Source: Hydrogenophilales bacterium (lineage in GTDB: Bacteria; Pseudomonadota; Gammaproteobacteria; Burkholderiales; Thiobacillaceae). From it: a stretch of 64,000 nucleotides of DNA. The translations under genes were made by a program, and so were the position numbers. The notes under the pieces are model-generated. The model had not been told where the DNA came from and did no database searches. It was given only the letters and a program-made list of their open reading frames with translations. The stretch covers positions 62,001 to 126,000 of the forward strand of contig JADJYY010000007.1 in the NCBI GenBank assembly GCA_016719465.1, in the 5' to 3' direction. Below, piece by piece: positions 61,049 to 64,000 of the stretch (its first letter is position 1; the number at the start of each line of letters is the position of its first letter).

Positions 61049-61279
61049 CGCACTCTCCTCAAGTAAATAAGCAAATACTGATATTTAAGGGCCAATCAAA
61101 GGCGCTTTCACAGGCGCCTTGGTCAATACCATAGTGTTTTAGTCGGATAAAATCAAGCGCATGATGCATAGGGTTTTTCTATGGATGCCGGCACGGCGGC
61201 GCTCGACCCGCCTATTTCCACGCACAATCATTGACATAGCGGGGTGCCGCCGGGATAATCCGCGCCTCTTTTCTGCCGT
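61049..61279. promoter_or_regulatory. AT-richer gap between the 60593-61048 gene and tRNA-Met
   Basis: These 231 bases, with TAAATAAGCAAATACTGATA near the start codon side, are distinctly less GC-rich than their neighbours. They must hold the promoters of the minus-strand gene and of the tRNA, but I cannot define sites with confidence. Confidence 0.35.
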
Positions 61280-61356
61280 GGTGATGTAGCTCAGACGGTT
61301 AGAGCGGTGGATTCATAACCCACAGGTCGGCAGTTCGATTCTGCCCATCACCACCA
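61280..61356 (+). tRNA. tRNA-Met (anticodon CAT)
   Basis: The 77-nucleotide cloverleaf has acceptor stem GGTGATG/CATCACC, a D arm with AGCTCAGACGGTTAGAGC, anticodon loop TTCATAA with CAT at 61314-61316, T loop TTCGATT, and an encoded CCA at 61354-61356. The last anticodon-stem pair is A-C, as in several betaproteobacterial tRNA-Met genes. Elongator Met is most likely; a lysidine-modified Ile(CAT) cannot be excluded by eye. It lies just upstream of miaB. Confidence 0.93.
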
Positions 61357-61405
61357 CCCCCCTCTTTTTTCCCTCCTCCGCATTTCCCGCCTCCCGCATT
61401 CCTGA

Positions 61406-62734
61406 ATGGCCCGCAAAGTCTTCATCCGCACCTTCGGTTGCCAGATGAACGAGTACGACTCGGACAAGATGGCCGATGTGCTGGCCGTCGGCGAGGGCTA
61501 CGAGCAGACCGACAGGCCGGAAGAGGCCGACGTCATCCTGTTCAATACCTGTTCCGTGCGGGAAAAGGCCCAGGAAAAGGTGTTCACCGATCTGGGCATG
61601 GTGCGCCACCTGAAACAGAAGAATCCCGACCTGATCATCGGCGTGGGCGGCTGCGTCGCCAGCCAGGAAGGCGCCGCCATCGTGCAGCGGGCGCCCTACG
61701 TGGATCTGGTGTTCGGTCCCCAGACCCTGCACCGCCTGCCCCAGATGATGGACCGGCGGCGCGCCTCCGGCCGGCCCCAGGTGGACATCTCCTTCCCGGA
61801 AATCGAGAAGTTCGACCACCTGCCGCCGGCCCGGGTGGAAGGCGCCAGCGCCTTCGTCTCCATCATGGAAGGCTGCAGCAAGTACTGCACCTTCTGCGTG
61901 GTGCCCTATACCCGGGGCGAGGAGGTTTCCCGCCCGCTGGACGACGTGCTGGCCGAGGCGGCCGGCTTGGTTGACCAGGGCGTCAGGGAAATCACCCTGC
62001 TGGGCCAGAACGTCAACGCCTATCGGGGCGCGATGGGGGAAGGCGAAGTGGCGGATTTCGCCCTGCTGCTGGAACTGGTGGCCGAGATTCCCGGCGTCGA
62101 GCGCCTGCGCTTCACCACGTCCCACCCGCGCGAGTTCACCCCGCGCCTGATCGACCTCTACGCCAAGCTACCCAAGCTGGTGTCCCATCTGCACCTGCCG
62201 GTGCAGTCCGGCTCCGACCGCATCCTGGCGGCCATGAAGCGGGGCTACACGGTGCTGGAATACAAGTCCATCGTGCGCAAGCTGAAGGCGGCCCGGCCCG
62301 ACCTGTGCCTGGCCTCCGATTTCATCGTCGGATTCCCCGGCGAGACCGAGGAGGACTTCCAGGCCACCATGAAGCTCATCGAGGACGTGGGCTTCGACGC
62401 TTCCTTCAGCTTCCTCTACAGCGCCCGCCCCGGCACGCCCGCCGCGTCCATGGCCGACGAAACCCCCGCCGCGATCAAATCCGAGCGCCTGCATCGCCTC
62501 CAGGCCCTGATCGAGGCCCAGGCCGCGGCCATCAGCGCGGCCATGGTGGGTTCGGTGCAAAAGGTGCTGGTGGAAGGACCGTCGCGCAAGGACCCCCGGG
62601 AACTGGCCGGTCGCACCGACAACAACCGGGTGGTCAATTTCCCGGCGTCGCCCCGCTTGATCGGGCAAATGGTGGACGTGCGCATTACCCGCGCCCTGCC
62701 CCACAGCCTGCGCGGCGAGGTCGTGACGATTTGA
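61406..62734 (+). CDS. miaB: tRNA-i6A37 methylthiotransferase MiaB
   Basis: This 442-residue radical-SAM enzyme adds a methylthio group to i6A37 of tRNA. The N-terminal UPF0004 domain (FGCQMNEYDSDKM) has three Cys ligands, the second cluster is in SIMEGCSKYCTFCVVPYTRG, and a C-terminal TRAM domain ends the protein. Its stop codon overlaps the next start (TGATG), forming the common miaB-phoH-ybeY order. Confidence 0.97.
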   Translation: MARKVFIRTFGCQMNEYDSDKMADVLAVGEGYEQTDRPEEADVILFNTCSVREKAQEKVFTDLGMVRHLKQKNPDLIIGVGGCVASQEGAAIVQRAPYVDLVFGPQTLHRLPQMMDRRRASGRPQVDISFPEIEKFDHLPPARVEGASAFVSIMEGCSKYCTFCVVPYTRGEEVSRPLDDVLAEAAGLVDQGVREITLLGQNVNAYRGAMGEGEVADFALLLELVAEIPGVERLRFTTSHPREFTPRLIDLYAKLPKLVSHLHLPVQSGSDRILAAMKRGYTVLEYKSIVRKLKAARPDLCLASDFIVGFPGETEEDFQATMKLIEDVGFDASFSFLYSARPGTPAASMADETPAAIKSERLHRLQALIEAQAAAISAAMVGSVQKVLVEGPSRKDPRELAGRTDNNRVVNFPASPRLIGQMVDVRITRALPHSLRGEVVTI

Positions 62735-63693
62735 TGAGCGAAACCGTCACCTTCGCCGACGCCGAAAACAGCCGCCTGGCCAACTTGTGCGGCGTGCTGG
62801 ACGAGAACCTGCGCCAGATCGAGACCGCCCTCAACGTGAGCATCGCCCGCCGCGGCGAGGTCTTCCAGGTGGAGGGCGACAAGGCCGGCGACGCGGCCCG
62901 GCTGCTCAAGGACTTTTACCAGCGGGCGCGCAAGCCCCTGGACATCGACGACATCCAGCTCGCACTGGTGGAGGTGGCCCACAAGCCCCAGCTTGCCCAG
63001 GACGAGGACAACATCCCGGTGCTCATGACCCGGCGCGCCGGCCTCCATGGCCGCACCGCCCGCCAGAACGCCTACATCCGCCAGATCCAGGAATACGACA
63101 TCACCTTCGGCGTCGGTCCGGCCGGCACCGGCAAAACTTATCTCGCCGTGGCCGGCGCGGTGGACGCCCTGGAGCGGGACCTGGTGAAGCGCATCGTGCT
63201 GGTGCGGCCGGCGGTGGAGGCGGGCGAACGCCTGGGCTTCCTGCCCGGCGACCTGGTGCAGAAGGTGGACCCCTACCTGCGCCCTCTCTATGACGCGCTC
63301 TGGGACCTGATGGGTTTCGACAAGGCCAACCGGGCCTTCGAGCGCCAGATGATCGAGGTGGCGCCCCTGGCCTTCATGCGCGGCCGCACCTTGAACCACG
63401 CCTTCATCATCCTGGACGAGGCCCAGAACACCACGCCGGAGCAGATGAAGATGTTCCTTACCCGCATCGGCTTCGGCTCCCGCGCCGTGGTCACCGGCGA
63501 CGTCACCCAGATCGACCTGGCCCGGCATCAGAAGAGCGGGCTGATCGAAGCCCGGCAGGTGCTGAAGGACGTGCGCGGCATCGCCTTCACCGAATTCCAG
63601 AACGACGACGTGGTGCGCCACCCTCTGGTGGCCCGCATCATCGACGCCTATGACAGCTACCAAGCCGATGCCCGGGGCGATTCCAAAGCTTGA
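62734..63693 (+). CDS. ybeZ: PhoH-like ATPase (YbeZ)
   Basis: This 319-residue PhoH-family protein has Walker A VGPAGTGKTYLAVAGAVDA near residue 130 and Walker B AFIILDEAQNTTPEQMKMF. Members work with YbeY in RNA processing or ribosome quality control. It starts at the ATG at 62734, coupled to miaB, and its end overlaps the ybeY start. Confidence 0.94.
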   Translation: MSETVTFADAENSRLANLCGVLDENLRQIETALNVSIARRGEVFQVEGDKAGDAARLLKDFYQRARKPLDIDDIQLALVEVAHKPQLAQDEDNIPVLMTRRAGLHGRTARQNAYIRQIQEYDITFGVGPAGTGKTYLAVAGAVDALERDLVKRIVLVRPAVEAGERLGFLPGDLVQKVDPYLRPLYDALWDLMGFDKANRAFERQMIEVAPLAFMRGRTLNHAFIILDEAQNTTPEQMKMFLTRIGFGSRAVVTGDVTQIDLARHQKSGLIEARQVLKDVRGIAFTEFQNDDVVRHPLVARIIDAYDSYQADARGDSKA

Positions 63694-64000
63694 ACTGGCC
63701 ATCCAGTTCGCCGTGAAGGCGGAACTGCCCGGCCGCGCCGAGTTTCGCCGCTGGGCCAGGTCCGCGTTGCGAACGGATGTGTCCGCCGCCCTGCGGGTGG
63801 TCGATGCCGAAGAGGGCATCGCGTTGAACCGTGACTACCGCGGCAAGGACAGCGCCACCAACGTGCTCACCTTCGAATACGGCCCCGATCCGGACAGCGG
63901 TGCCTTGACCGGCGACATCGTGCTGTGCGCGCCGGTGGTGGAACGGGAGGCCGCCGGGCAGGGCAAGACCCTGGCCGCCCACTACGCTCACCTCACGATC
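63668..64000 (+). CDS. ybeY: YbeY endoribonuclease, cut by window end
   Basis: The first 111 codons of YbeY, a metal-dependent RNase that matures 16S rRNA 3' ends, are present. The segment LNRDYRGKDSATNVLTFEYG is the family signature. The window stops at AHLTI, just before the expected HGxLHLxGxDH zinc site. It starts at ATG 63668, inside the end of ybeZ. Identification is by motif and order. Confidence 0.9.
   Translation, partial: MPGAIPKLELAIQFAVKAELPGRAEFRRWARSALRTDVSAALRVVDAEEGIALNRDYRGKDSATNVLTFEYGPDPDSGALTGDIVLCAPVVEREAAGQGKTLAAHYAHLTI

Noticed and set aside
61280..61356. tRNA pseudogene because of the A-C pair in the anticodon stem
   Set aside because: All other arms are intact, CCA is encoded and the same mismatch occurs in related tRNA-Met genes, as far as I recall.

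Overview
The window is GC-rich, densely coded, circular-chromosome-type DNA from a Betaproteobacterium, most plausibly near the Rhodocyclales or Sulfuritalea/Denitratisoma group. The argument is gene content: a BPSS1780-type membrane protein, a DUF2782 protein beside polA, two acetate-type sodium/solute symporter operons (VC_2705/DUF4212 and DUF485/ActP), a polar-type flhB-flhA-flhF-flhG-fliA-motCD block, and dispersed C/G-palindromic repeats typical of that class. The genus is not determined. Both ends cut genes: gyrB on the left and ybeY on the right.

Layout. 1-5.3 kb: end of gyrB, a secreted DUF2059 protein, two overlapping flavoprotein genes, a UPF0178 protein, and (minus strand) a small lipoprotein with an RsuA-type pseudouridine synthase. 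5.4-15 kb: PPK2, a glycine-zipper protein, a NarL-type regulator/hybrid kinase operon, metF, a frame-broken VIT/CCC1 transporter, comM, and a DUF815 ATPase. 15-20.5 kb: a decayed DUF3299 remnant, a lipoprotein, a ParE-type toxin-antitoxin pair, argJ, a MASE1 kinase, and a TPR protein. 20.6-31.9 kb: two acetate-type symporter operons, an exonuclease and a cNMP/CBS/DUF294 protein that usually accompany the first, a complete two-component system, a Lys/Ala-rich exported protein, and an orphan response regulator. 32-43.3 kb: moaE, a Ycf46-like AAA ATPase, an AT-rich island with a secreted rhodanese, polA (with a palindromic repeat inside its reading frame), a LOG protein, a small membrane/cytochrome cluster, and hslU without hslV. 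43.4-45.7 kb: a compact Vsr / C5-methyltransferase / Eco29kI-like GIY-YIG restriction system whose nuclease frame is broken. 45.8-47.6 kb: a 616-residue Ala-rich helical-repeat protein of unknown function. 47.8-55.8 kb: flagellar export, placement and motor genes plus sigma-28. 55.8-64 kb: a PilZ-like protein, two thioredoxins, a TolC/adaptor pair without a pump, a possible SOR/ABM-like small barrel protein, tRNA-Met, miaB, phoH and ybeY.

Functional themes. Acetate uptake with its signalling, polar flagellar assembly and c-di-GMP control, and RNA maintenance (miaB-phoH-ybeY, rsuA) dominate. Mobile or accessory DNA is limited to the restriction operon, the toxin-antitoxin pair, the AT-rich rhodanese island and short palindromic repeats; I saw no insertion sequence, prophage or CRISPR array.

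Caution. At least four otherwise intact genes (VIT, actP-like, response regulator, polA) are each broken by one apparent 1-base change, mostly in G/C runs. A break in polA suggests residual sequence error, so other frame breaks here, including the restriction enzyme, should be read with that in mind.
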